Positions 19,501 through 27,340 of a stretch of DNA of 64,000 nt are shown here, piece by piece; position 1 is the first letter of the stretch, and each line of letters starts with the position of its first letter. The notes under the pieces are model-generated. The model ran no database searches, was not told the DNA's origin, and worked only from the letters and a program-made list of their open reading frames with translations. The DNA is from Saprospiraceae bacterium (GTDB lineage: Bacteria; Bacteroidota; Bacteroidia; Chitinophagales; Saprospiraceae), in NCBI GenBank assembly GCA_028280415.1, contig JANQLV010000030.1:42128-106127 (forward strand), read 5' to 3'. Position numbers and translations under genes: made by a program.

Positions 19501-22500
19501 ACTCCAACATGATTTGGAAAATAACTGCACCGGATTTATGGCAGTGCATGTTCAATATGCAGGAGCCAGTCCTTATATTTATGTTGACATTGCTCCCGGC
19601 TCATACCCACCAATTGTATTGGAAAGGCAAAATGGAATAGTAGACGAAGTGGTTTATTTACCCGTTTCTCCACCTGGATTATGCGAAGGTGCGTATACTA
19701 TATCTGCATATACCGAATCCGGTATTCCCCCAAGCCAGGTCTGTTCGTTTGAAATAACCGAATCCATATTATCCTGCCCGGGCTTCGATCTGTATGATCC
19801 TCCCCAAATAGAACATCCAAGCGATTGCAATGCCAGCAATGGGTCAATTATTTATCCTGAGACAGAACATAATCCATATGGAGGCACCGAACCTTATACC
19901 TGGATTTGGAGTAATGGTTCGACCAATCCATACAGCATTACAGATTTGGAACCGGGAGCCTATTCTTTAATTGTGATCGATGCTAATGGCTGTTCAATCG
20001 AAAAATCATTTGAGCTGGGCTCACCCAATGATCCTGAGCTTACCCAGGTTAATATTCTCCAGCAGCCCATTAATGGTTGTGATGGTGTTGCCGAGATTTC
20101 AGGAGTGAATGGAGTATATATCACCATTGAATACCCCAATGGACAAGCCGAACAGTTTATTTTAGGCCAAGGCCCGAATCCTGTGACCAATAGTACACTT
20201 TGTATAGGAGATTATGTCGTAACAGCCACTTTACCTAATGGAACTTGCCCGACCGTGATCGAATTTTCCTTAACTGGATGCGAAGTTATCACCCTGGGGA
20301 CCATGGATATCACGCCACCTGGCAGTTGTAACTCAAGCGATGGAAGGATTCGATTTATTACTCAACCCAGTGGTGGGGCCGGTGGGTTTACCTATACTCT
20401 CATTGACGAGGATGGTGCGAGTTATCCATATAATCCTTTAAGCGGTTCTTTCAGCAATTTACCTTCAAGCATGTATGTCCTGACCGTCACCGATGCTATT
20501 GGTTGTTCCGAAGATTTCGACATTAATTTATTGGGAGGGGGAGATCCCGAAGTTATTGCTTCTTTTGCTGAACCGGAATGTGAAGATGAATACAATGGAA
20601 AGCTTGGCCTGTTTGTGGAATCCGGAAATGGTGGTAATCACAGTTTTAATTTTGAACTGATCCCTTTTCCACCCAATGTAGAGGTACATGAGGATGGAAA
20701 CTATGTGGAGTATCTCGGGCTCGAAACCGGAAACTATGAAGTAGTCGTAACCAGTGATGTCGGATGCTCCATTACAGTCCCCTTCTTTGTAGATGAAAGA
20801 CCCAGCGAAGGTCCATTTCAGTTTGTTGGCACTCCTGATCTGAGTACTTCATGCCCGTTTCAGGGCACGGGATCTCTGAGTATCGGTATTTCTGGTGGTA
20901 ATCCCAGATACGAAGTTTACTTGTCAAATATAAGTGATCCCGGAGCGCCTCGGAATTATTATCTAATCGTAAACAATCCTCCGGGACATGTAGCCTTATT
21001 TGAAAATTTATTTCCAGGACCTCACATATTGAGGGTGGTGGACGATTGTGATCGGGAAATTATTTATCCGGGAAATATCATTGTGCCCTCTTACCCTGCA
21101 ATGAATATCGAACTCAACCAGGCCGATGAATGTTCGACCGAAGTAGCAAGCACTGATTTAGTGATCAATGGCCCCGGGGAACCGGTCAGTTATCTTTGGA
21201 GCACCGGAGCTACCACACAAAACCTGATCGATGTACAAGCTGGCAACTATTCGGTAACCGTTACAGATATTCATGGTTGTACAGAATCTGCTCAGATTAA
21301 TCTGGAAGTGTATCAACCCCTGGATTTTAACTTGCTTATCGACTGGGATATTTGTATTTACCGAAGCACCGTGGTAGGTGAGGGGAAACTGGTTATCCGG
21401 TTTGATGAGGGAGTTCCGGACCCGGTTTCGGGATTTCAGTACAGCATGACTGGTCCGGATGGATATGATGTCAGTGGTGAAACGTTCAACCGAGAATTGA
21501 CTTTTGAGAATATCTCTGATGACGGAGATTATACGTTAACGGTAATTGACAAATGCGACTCCTATTCAGAGACCTTTCCAGTTATAAACCAAACAATTTA
21601 CCATCAGGACATCAGTGGTCCTGAATCTTCTTGCTTCACAGAAGTAGAGTGTGATGGCAGACAGGTCGGGTTTCAAGTTGGATTAGCTGATGAAATTTTT
21701 GAAGCACCAGTTGCAAATGATCGAAAATGGATCGAAGTATACGATAACTGCGACTGGGAACTATACTGCCGGAACGGTGGTATAGCCCGATATGAGGATG
21801 TATACCAGGGGGTCGGAACATTCGGAACCGGAGAAGAAATAGTCATTTATCAGGGAATTTATAATGTAGAAAACCCTTCGAATTCACTTTGTGACGCGGT
21901 GCAGTTTTGCAAAGTAGAGGTTGATATTGTCGATCCGGTTTACAATTATCCCATCCAGGGGACTGTATTTAAAGAATTGCAAAGACAATCAGTTGCTTTG
22001 GATACGGATACACATGGCGGTGCACCATCGGGAGAGGGTTTTCTAACTTGTAACTGGGATACCCAGGATTTATTCGTTGTTTATTGTGGTGATGAATTAA
22101 TATATCAAGCCTGCATTCCTGAATGCAGCGCAGATAATCAAACTTTGACAGAAGAACTTGAAGAAGAGGAATGTAGGTATAAATATGAATGTAGAACGGA
22201 GCATGATAACGAAGATGGATCAGTCTATTATACCTATGAAACCAAACATCGATACCTTACCAGTACCTGTTATGAGGCTACGCATTCTGCAGAAGGAAGG
22301 AAATGGACTAAACGGAAACTTTGTATAGCAGATCCGTACAACCCTACACTTGTGGAGGATAATATAGGCACTACATCTAATCGCCCTCCAGACCTGGAAT
22401 TATGCTGCATAAAACATAATTATAACTGTTTGCATGTATTTACAGATGATCATGCCGAAGATCGGATGGATAGTGAAAACATACCGACTCGTAGCCTGGT

Positions 22501-22765
22501 CGATGAATTTGCAACCAAAGTTTATCCGAATCCCACCTCAGGCGAATTGACCGTAGAATACCATGCTACAAATGATTCAGAAGTAAGTTTTAAACTATTG
22601 ACACTTACTGGTGAGCTGGTTTTTTCTGAACAGAAGGAATTAGTAAAAGGCAGGAATATCATCCAGTTGGATTTAGACAAAGGAATTGCCCGGGGTGTCT
22701 TCCTGTTAAATATAGCTGAGGGAGATATAAAATCAGAATTGCATAAAATTGTGAAGATGGATTAA
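16592..22765 (+). CDS. Giant SprB-repeat cell-surface adhesin with T9SS sorting domain
   Basis: A 2057-residue secreted surface protein. The signal peptide ends near GKGYCSS. The first 180 residues are a helical non-repeat domain of unknown type, followed by a Cys-rich segment (about 205-310). At least five SprB-type repeats follow, near residues 720, 885, 1075, 1240 and 1510, each with a Cys near the start, a PYTxxWSNG-type core, and a VTDxxGC end. Residues about 1700-1950 are Cys-rich and unlike the repeats. The last 85 residues are a type A T9SS sorting domain (VYPNPTSGELTVEY ... KGRNIIQLDL). SprB repeats occur in gliding adhesins of Flavobacterium, so a role in surface attachment or motility is likely. 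It is preceded by a promoter motif and structured leader shared with the metzincin at 23220. Confidence 0.9.
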   Translation: MRLKIFILFLIVYFFSVGKGYCSSIENTDHLSSKEFDSMRKILEEKIKEEGQVVIDLITFESNELEDFLIGTFVPIVKRYPNQLKFDVKYLSLNGWDGTLSCMQEDYDIFAGITDFVIKETFPDQYYDYLLLKKDINLLSSLPQILLELNINQNQFWEKATDIEWLKNNITSLQLKEQYPIPEGQIMEVLANGKHFDFTYGNCITNVKCFDYTECLAACTDEGVWSIADGLLDWDDWILPCLFDNPTNPSVCLTQLSCLQTCASRATADPYDETCCPPGSYCHSSKGIIPLGQLVPNPVTIGECVECPEVVHDDYFLFINYRGPVKYKNDNYIYPPNNYFRYKFEKQGPNGTEIISEDAPFYQPLYGNEAAVDIRNYSPALGDKFCARVIKANESYATCDPDQEVCINIACPEPSIQFDRATVYADMTQNGWPVEIEYSVTQNGNLIGSGTFAPFIFNNVSIFPTSWNAGDEFCMHWSVSNEYWEGVLGSCAEGTICTTVDVCDLPINWMSIQFQNIVYPSSATANDGQLTLEITGGSGEYAIIYVEDPGVNYSNTISNLGVGVHCFEVVDLQNIDNFGNGCSEAACIRFQPASCGGSQYFDNPEHRTNSPSNERLLEDCLEFALDTSPESSPNANDGSIKVFFAVFDEPGASYYYVWDDLIGAQTTNLRQNLAPGEYCVTVYKILENGTCCTGYGCTTVEDGCIGSPLQLSEVNIVEPEYCYAQNGSISIDEAGIVNGSPPFSFEWENGSTQNFIDNLAEGEYSVTVTDYFGCTVVGNYVLEGLRPFNITTTQTNPTFSNCNGSISISIPRFPIANPPFSITLSLNGEEIQTFSGNNIFYQFTSLCQGNYELYVEDSAGCTYSTEIDLFYCSVLYLPEPDITHPTSCQNSSGEALMDGAIDFGQSTPLNGTPPYTFEWSNGASTLSISDLVVGQYRLTVTDANGCSTEFSYMVNYENPNGLEFVLEVVELQHDLENNCTGFMAVHVQYAGASPYIYVDIAPGSYPPIVLERQNGIVDEVVYLPVSPPGLCEGAYTISAYTESGIPPSQVCSFEITESILSCPGFDLYDPPQIEHPSDCNASNGSIIYPETEHNPYGGTEPYTWIWSNGSTNPYSITDLEPGAYSLIVIDANGCSIEKSFELGSPNDPELTQVNILQQPINGCDGVAEISGVNGVYITIEYPNGQAEQFILGQGPNPVTNSTLCIGDYVVTATLPNGTCPTVIEFSLTGCEVITLGTMDITPPGSCNSSDGRIRFITQPSGGAGGFTYTLIDEDGASYPYNPLSGSFSNLPSSMYVLTVTDAIGCSEDFDINLLGGGDPEVIASFAEPECEDEYNGKLGLFVESGNGGNHSFNFELIPFPPNVEVHEDGNYVEYLGLETGNYEVVVTSDVGCSITVPFFVDERPSEGPFQFVGTPDLSTSCPFQGTGSLSIGISGGNPRYEVYLSNISDPGAPRNYYLIVNNPPGHVALFENLFPGPHILRVVDDCDREIIYPGNIIVPSYPAMNIELNQADECSTEVASTDLVINGPGEPVSYLWSTGATTQNLIDVQAGNYSVTVTDIHGCTESAQINLEVYQPLDFNLLIDWDICIYRSTVVGEGKLVIRFDEGVPDPVSGFQYSMTGPDGYDVSGETFNRELTFENISDDGDYTLTVIDKCDSYSETFPVINQTIYHQDISGPESSCFTEVECDGRQVGFQVGLADEIFEAPVANDRKWIEVYDNCDWELYCRNGGIARYEDVYQGVGTFGTGEEIVIYQGIYNVENPSNSLCDAVQFCKVEVDIVDPVYNYPIQGTVFKELQRQSVALDTDTHGGAPSGEGFLTCNWDTQDLFVVYCGDELIYQACIPECSADNQTLTEELEEEECRYKYECRTEHDNEDGSVYYTYETKHRYLTSTCYEATHSAEGRKWTKRKLCIADPYNPTLVEDNIGTTSNRPPDLELCCIKHNYNCLHVFTDDHAEDRMDSENIPTRSLVDEFATKVYPNPTSGELTVEYHATNDSEVSFKLLTLTGELVFSEQKELVKGRNIIQLDLDKGIARGVFLLNIAEGDIKSELHKIVKMD

Positions 22766-22787
22766 TCTCAGCTAAAACTATTTAAAA

Positions 22788-22824
22788 ATGGGCCGGTATT
22801 TATTACAGATGCTGGCTCATTTTC
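22788..22824 (+). terminator. Rho-independent terminator after the adhesin
   Basis: ATGGGCC (about 22789) pairs with GGCTCAT (ending 22820) with one G-U pair, followed by TTTTC. It is the only feature seen between the adhesin stop and the repeat at 22938. Confidence 0.65.
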
Positions 22825-22937
22825 ATTGATTCTAATTGTGTGGAATGGAAGCCAAGAATTTTTCAATTGATAAATACCAATCCGTTTTAATGCTTGCCTT
22901 ACCGTATAATCCCTTTCAATAAAATTATACAATTAGC

Positions 22938-23198
22938 GGTTACCTTTCTTTTTTTCAGGTTATAAAGGTCAAACGGAGATATTAAGTTTTCTCGATTTCC
23001 TTTCTCAATAGAGATCATACTGACAATTATTAAAAGTTAGAACACCCTTACTACAAAGCTATTGGTGTGTTTTCACCTGACCTGAATCGAATTGTCAGTA
23101 TATGTAATAAGCGGCAAGGATAAGACGAAGGTCTGTTCTTGCCCTTTTTAATATGCTCTTGATAAAAGGAGATTGCCGAAAATCCTGTAAAGAGTAGG
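22938..23198 (+). repeat. 261-bp upstream block, copy B of a direct repeat
   Basis: Ungapped match to 16309-16569. None of the roughly 18 differences falls in the long-range stem arms; changes in the terminator hairpin (C to T in its 3' arm) leave a G-U pair. This pattern is what an RNA under structural selection, or a recent copy, would show. Confidence 0.85.
22940..22966 (+). promoter_or_regulatory. ECF-type promoter-like motif (TTACC-N15-TTATAAA)
   Basis: TTACC at 22940-22944 and TTATAAA at 22960-22966, about 255 nt upstream of the metzincin start. Confidence 0.55.
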
Positions 23199-23200
23199 CC
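23017..23200 (+). promoter_or_regulatory. Structured leader RNA, copy 3
   Basis: Long-range stem ATACTGACAAT (23017-23027) with ATTGTCAGTAT (23091-23101). Terminator-like hairpin GGCAAGGA (23113-23120) with TTCTTGCC (23136-23143), then T's. Compact element: AGGA (23167-23170), 12-nt loop GATTGCCGAAAA, TCCT (23183-23186), GTAAAGAGTAGG. Loop GCC (23175-23177) can pair with GGC (23197-23199). It ends about 20 nt before the start codon. Confidence 0.7.
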
Positions 23201-23219
23201 GAAATTTAATTCAAAAATT

Positions 23220-24716
23220 ATGAAAAGAATTCTAGTTTTATTTTCCTTTCTTTTTTGTTTTTGCGTGCTTCACGCCCAGGAACATTCCTGCCCGGTTGAA
23301 CATGTAGAGCAATATGCATTTCCATCAAATCCCGATTCAGCAGAAGAGAACTTCGAAACATGTTTTGGTTGTGATTGGCAAAGCTTTAAGACGATTCGTC
23401 TAATATTCCACGTCATCAGGAATGAAGACGGACAGTATAATTTTAGTCCCGGTGAAGAATTTTTACTTCAGGGAATTGTAGATGTTGCCAATAAAAAATT
23501 AGGTGATAATCAACCACCCACTCAACCTGCCTTTCCTAATCAGCCAGTTCCGGAAATTAATTTCCGCTACGAATTAGCAGAAATAAGATACCATGATGAA
23601 GTAAATTGGGCCTATCCCAATATCGATTACCCTACACTTGATCCCGATTTATTAGATATTTTTCTCGTTGAGCAATCCGGTGATTGGTTTGGAAATGGAT
23701 GTGGCGATTCGAATTTTTGCACCGGTGTCTTTTGTTGTGCCGGTGGTTGGGCTGGTGGAGGCTTAAATAATCGGGCAGTTCTCAACAGAGCCTATTTTCG
23801 CTATGTCTTTGAAGATTTACAACCTAACTGCTATGATATTTTTGATGGCGATGCAGATGCAGCCTGGACAAGTACTTATGCTGACGTACTCATCCATGAA
23901 ATCGGACATCTTACCGGCTTATCACACCTTAATATAAATGATGGCTGTGATGATACCCCCTTATTATCCAATGTCTGTAGTTCAAACAATTTCATGTCAG
24001 GTTGTGCCTGTAATAAAGGCTCCTTTACTTGTTGTCAAATAGAAAGAATGCACGCAGCCTTCGAAAGTGGAAGTTTCCCTTTTGTTATAGAAGAAGAACG
24101 TAGTTGCGAAGCTTCTTTCATAACATTTCCACAAGAATGCGAATACTTCTTTTTCAATAATAGCCAAAGCCCTGGAGGTGAAGACTTCACAACTACCTGG
24201 TGTGTAAAAGAATTAGGAGAACCAGCAAATAGTGGAATCAGAGAATACGAAACTTTTAATCTGGAATTTCCACCTCCTTGCAATGGAGATTTTCGTATCT
24301 GTTTGCAAATACAGACTCCGGATGGATGCATCGATGTGCACTGTGAAGAAATAAGTGTTGAATGTACAGAGTGTGAGTGCCAACCAGGACCAGACCCTTG
24401 TGCAAAGGATTATCCAAATGATGGGGACGTTAGCTTTACAAATAATGAAAAAGGAAGCAGCATTTCCAGCTTCTTAATTTCCCCTAATCCGGCTTCAACA
24501 AATATAGCAATAGATATTTCAACACTTGATCTAAGTCAGACGCATACTGTAGAAATCTATGATCTATTAGGAAATATCGTCCATAGAGATTTTATTGATA
24601 AATACAATTCTCAAAAAGAAATCGATACTTCGAATTTTCAGAATGGAATCTTTATCGTACAAATTACTTCTGCCACTAATAAACGATACGTTCAAGAATT
24701 AGTCATTACCCATTAA
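23220..24716 (+). CDS. Secreted metzincin protease, pappalysin (M43)-like, with T9SS sorting domain
   Basis: A 498-residue zinc protease. The signal peptide ends at VLHAQ. The catalytic domain (about residues 45-285) has the extended zinc motif HEIGHLTGLSH (226-236) and a Met-turn candidate in NNFMSGC, with several cysteines (FCTGVFCCAGG) likely disulfide-bonded. HExxHxxGxxH plus a Met-turn defines metzincins; the N-terminal TIRLIFHVIRNEDG pattern fits the M43 group. A PKD-like Cys-rich region follows, and residues about 415-498 form a type A T9SS domain (ISPNPASTNIAIDI ... NGIFIVQITS). It lies behind the SprB adhesin and carries the same leader, suggesting co-regulation. Possible roles are nutrient proteolysis or surface-protein maturation. 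Confidence 0.85.
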   Translation: MKRILVLFSFLFCFCVLHAQEHSCPVEHVEQYAFPSNPDSAEENFETCFGCDWQSFKTIRLIFHVIRNEDGQYNFSPGEEFLLQGIVDVANKKLGDNQPPTQPAFPNQPVPEINFRYELAEIRYHDEVNWAYPNIDYPTLDPDLLDIFLVEQSGDWFGNGCGDSNFCTGVFCCAGGWAGGGLNNRAVLNRAYFRYVFEDLQPNCYDIFDGDADAAWTSTYADVLIHEIGHLTGLSHLNINDGCDDTPLLSNVCSSNNFMSGCACNKGSFTCCQIERMHAAFESGSFPFVIEEERSCEASFITFPQECEYFFFNNSQSPGGEDFTTTWCVKELGEPANSGIREYETFNLEFPPPCNGDFRICLQIQTPDGCIDVHCEEISVECTECECQPGPDPCAKDYPNDGDVSFTNNEKGSSISSFLISPNPASTNIAIDISTLDLSQTHTVEIYDLLGNIVHRDFIDKYNSQKEIDTSNFQNGIFIVQITSATNKRYVQELVITH

Positions 24717-24739
24717 TCACTATTGCCAACTCAAATACT

Positions 24740-24786
24740 GCTTTCGGTAAGAAGTCTATAGTTACTTCCTACCGGAAGCTTGTTTA
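24740..24786 (+). terminator. Terminator after the metzincin
   Basis: CTTTCGGTAAGAAGT (24741-24755) pairs with ACTTCCTACCGGAAG (24764-24778) with small internal mismatches, followed by TTGTTT. Confidence 0.7.
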
Positions 24787-24845
24787 AAAGAACTGCTCCT
24801 CTAAAATTCGAATGGAATATAGTTGAGCTATATCTACCATAATCC

Positions 24846-24880
24846 GGCGGATTCCGAAAAGCCTTAACAGAGTAGGAATT
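24846..24880 (+). promoter_or_regulatory. Pseudoknot-like leader element, copy 6
   Basis: GGC (24846-24848), a 12-nt loop GGATTCCGAAAA, GCC (24861-24863), then TTAACAGAGTAGG. Loop ATTCC (24851-24855) pairs perfectly with GGAAT (24875-24879). Both stems differ in sequence from the other copies while loop length and the CCGAAAA and AGAGTAGG segments are kept. It ends about 12 nt before the ATG. The long-range stem is absent here. Confidence 0.6.
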
Positions 24881-24891
24881 AATCAAAAAAA

Positions 24892-27096
24892 ATGGAAATG
24901 AAAAAATTAATGACATTATTATTGGGGTTGACAACCTATACGGTTTCAGCCCAATTCGCAAATCCAGGATTTGAAGAACCTTTAGATTGCCTGGAAGACT
25001 GCACCTTACCCAATAGCCAAATGACTTGTGTTCCTGGTTGGGACGCTACTTCAAATGGTGAAATCAAATATGTACAAAGTACTAATTGTGAAAATGATAT
25101 TGTCTGTACCGGAAATACATCTATTTTCTTATCTTCTGATGAAAATGAAATCCTGGGTATCGAGACGGCTAATCCGCTCCCTGACCCAATCCTCCCGGGG
25201 ACTCCGGAATTAATTACACTTACGACTAATGTTCTTACAGGGAGTGATCCTTTTACAGGAATTATTATAAGCGGAAAAGATGGAGCGAGCTCCATAAAGC
25301 TAGGAGAGGCACGCCCTGCACAACAGGGCACATGTGAAGATATGACAATCTTACTCGATCCTGATGAAAACCCACATAACTTTCCAAACCTTGAATTCGT
25401 AACCAGATCCATTGGTGGCGGGATTCTCACAAATCATGCTACTGTAGTGGATAATATTGAACATTGTGGTCCTTTATTTACAATCGATGACAATTGTGAA
25501 CAACTTATTTTTCAGCTTAATAATTGCAATTTGGAATCCTTCATTAGCAAAGTTTCCTTATTTGTTAATAGCGCCAGCGGAGGAGAATGTTCTCACACGG
25601 ATATATATAATGATAGTTTTGATGACCCTGTAGTCTGTAATCTCGAAGAGCCAGGTACTTATACTATCAGCGTGGGATTATTTTATAATTTCAATCCTGA
25701 TTTACCTGCCGATCTTTTTACTGTAACTTACGAAGTTGATTGCTGCGATGAACCAATTCCTGACTATATATTTGTCGATGGAAATGGCGATCCAAAAACC
25801 GAAGATTATTGTTTCGGAGAAGATGTATTCATAGATGCCAGTAACAGTGTAAATGAGGACAGATGGTTTATATCGATCTGGCAATATAATTTAGGTGGAT
25901 TAGCTGCCGGAGAAGATCATTTGGAATATTGTAGAATCAATCCTGACATTCCGAATTTAATACAAGCATTCGAAGAAGGAGAGGTTACCACTGTTCACTT
26001 AAATCCAATATGGCAGGAATGTTTTGGTACATTGGGCTTTGAACCCGGATTTGAATATCGGGTCCAACTAGTAGTTTTAAGTGATTGCTTCCCGGGATGG
26101 TTTGCTAAAGAGGATGAAGTATTCACCGTTGTTTGCTGTGATGAGTTTGCTGCAGATCCCCGATTTATTCCGGATGGGATTGATTTCGAAGAATATCATT
26201 ATACTATTAACGCAATACAATATGATCCATTCGAAAATTTAAATGCAGAACACGAATGGTATGTATACACGGAAAACGATGATGGGACATTTAATCAAAT
26301 AGCTATTCTCACTGGCCCAACTTTTTCTTTTGAACCGGCAGAGTACGGAGTTGAATATTTTATTATTCATAAAGTGGTTACAGCATGTGAAGAGAAATGC
26401 TTCAGGACCTGTATCAGCAATGGCGGTGGAGGTATGATAGAAAGTGGAAAAAGAGCAGCCTCCTGTTTAGGTATGGAAGTTGATTGTTCTATCATTGAAG
26501 ATATTTTTCCTCCATGTAGCGAGTTAGTTGCTCCTACAAACCTACAGGTTGTCGATGGAATGTTAACCTGGACTCCAGTTCCCGGAGCAGTAAGCTATAC
26601 CGTAGTTGGTCAAATTGGTGGTATAACTGCATGTGAATGTGGTAGCAGTATGGGGATGAACTTTACGATCGGTACTACCGAAACAAACAGTATCCCCGTC
26701 CCGGACTGGCTCGTTGAACGTTGTTTTCAATGGAATGTAAGAGCTAGCTGTGAAGGAGGTCTACAATCCGCACTATCCAAGCCAGCTTGTTATTATCCGG
26801 TAATGCTAAAAGAAGGACATGGTGCCGAAGCAAGAATCACTGCCGGAGAATCAAATATTTCCATTAGCCCAAACCCGGCTAATAAGCATTTTGAGATTTA
26901 TAATAATACAACCAATGAAGTAAGTATTGAATTATATAATATCAATGGTCAACTAATCAACACCATCGGGGAAGTTCAAAAGATGGGGCAGGTATCTGTA
27001 AATACAAGCCAAATGGCTCCGGGGTTTTATTTAATCATAATAAAAGACAAGGTAAATAATCAATTAATATCTTCTCAAAAAGTGATTATTCAGTAA
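24892..27096 (+). CDS. T9SS-secreted Cys-rich protein with fibronectin-like region
   Basis: A 734-residue secreted protein of unknown function. The start is at 24892 or at the second ATG (24898, MKKLMTLLLGL); the signal peptide ends near TVSAQ. The N-terminal 200 residues (FANPGFEEPLDC, MTCVPGWDAT) resemble carbohydrate-binding-like jelly-roll domains seen in Bacteroidota, at low confidence. Two related Cys-rich modules each open with a CCDE motif. Residues about 545-640 look like a fibronectin type III fold (PTNLQVVDGMLTWTPVPGA). The last 80 residues are a type A T9SS domain (ISPNPANKHFEIYN ... APGFYLIIIK). It may be co-transcribed with, or follow, the 23220 metzincin, though a terminator lies between. 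Confidence 0.75.
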   Translation: MEMKKLMTLLLGLTTYTVSAQFANPGFEEPLDCLEDCTLPNSQMTCVPGWDATSNGEIKYVQSTNCENDIVCTGNTSIFLSSDENEILGIETANPLPDPILPGTPELITLTTNVLTGSDPFTGIIISGKDGASSIKLGEARPAQQGTCEDMTILLDPDENPHNFPNLEFVTRSIGGGILTNHATVVDNIEHCGPLFTIDDNCEQLIFQLNNCNLESFISKVSLFVNSASGGECSHTDIYNDSFDDPVVCNLEEPGTYTISVGLFYNFNPDLPADLFTVTYEVDCCDEPIPDYIFVDGNGDPKTEDYCFGEDVFIDASNSVNEDRWFISIWQYNLGGLAAGEDHLEYCRINPDIPNLIQAFEEGEVTTVHLNPIWQECFGTLGFEPGFEYRVQLVVLSDCFPGWFAKEDEVFTVVCCDEFAADPRFIPDGIDFEEYHYTINAIQYDPFENLNAEHEWYVYTENDDGTFNQIAILTGPTFSFEPAEYGVEYFIIHKVVTACEEKCFRTCISNGGGGMIESGKRAASCLGMEVDCSIIEDIFPPCSELVAPTNLQVVDGMLTWTPVPGAVSYTVVGQIGGITACECGSSMGMNFTIGTTETNSIPVPDWLVERCFQWNVRASCEGGLQSALSKPACYYPVMLKEGHGAEARITAGESNISISPNPANKHFEIYNNTTNEVSIELYNINGQLINTIGEVQKMGQVSVNTSQMAPGFYLIIIKDKVNNQLISSQKVIIQ

Positions 27097-27121
27097 ATTA
27101 AGCGACCGAATAAATCTTATG

Positions 27122-27157
27122 ATGGCTTTCGAGTGTTTTCGAAAGCCATTTTTTATT
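27122..27157 (+). terminator. Rho-independent terminator
   Basis: ATGGCTTTCGA (27122-27132) pairs with TCGAAAGCCAT (27139-27149), followed by a T tract. It ends the 24892 gene; the rest of the gap to 27340 is AT-rich with no gene. Confidence 0.88.
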
Positions 27158-27340
27158 AAAAGGATAGGCTTTTAATTGTTAAAAATATTAATTGGAAATT
27201 ACCCTCCTCTGATTGAAGTTATTTAAAAGAATTTGCATATAGTTGCACTTTAGCAATAGGTCATATTATCAAAAGATATCCCGAATTTTGGATTTAAGCA
27301 AAATTCGGGATATTCTTAAATTCTAATTGGTCTCGGATTC

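Noticed and set aside
24936..25430. Minus-strand ORF of 164 codons
   Set aside because: It lies wholly within the T9SS cargo gene on the other strand and has no signal or family features.
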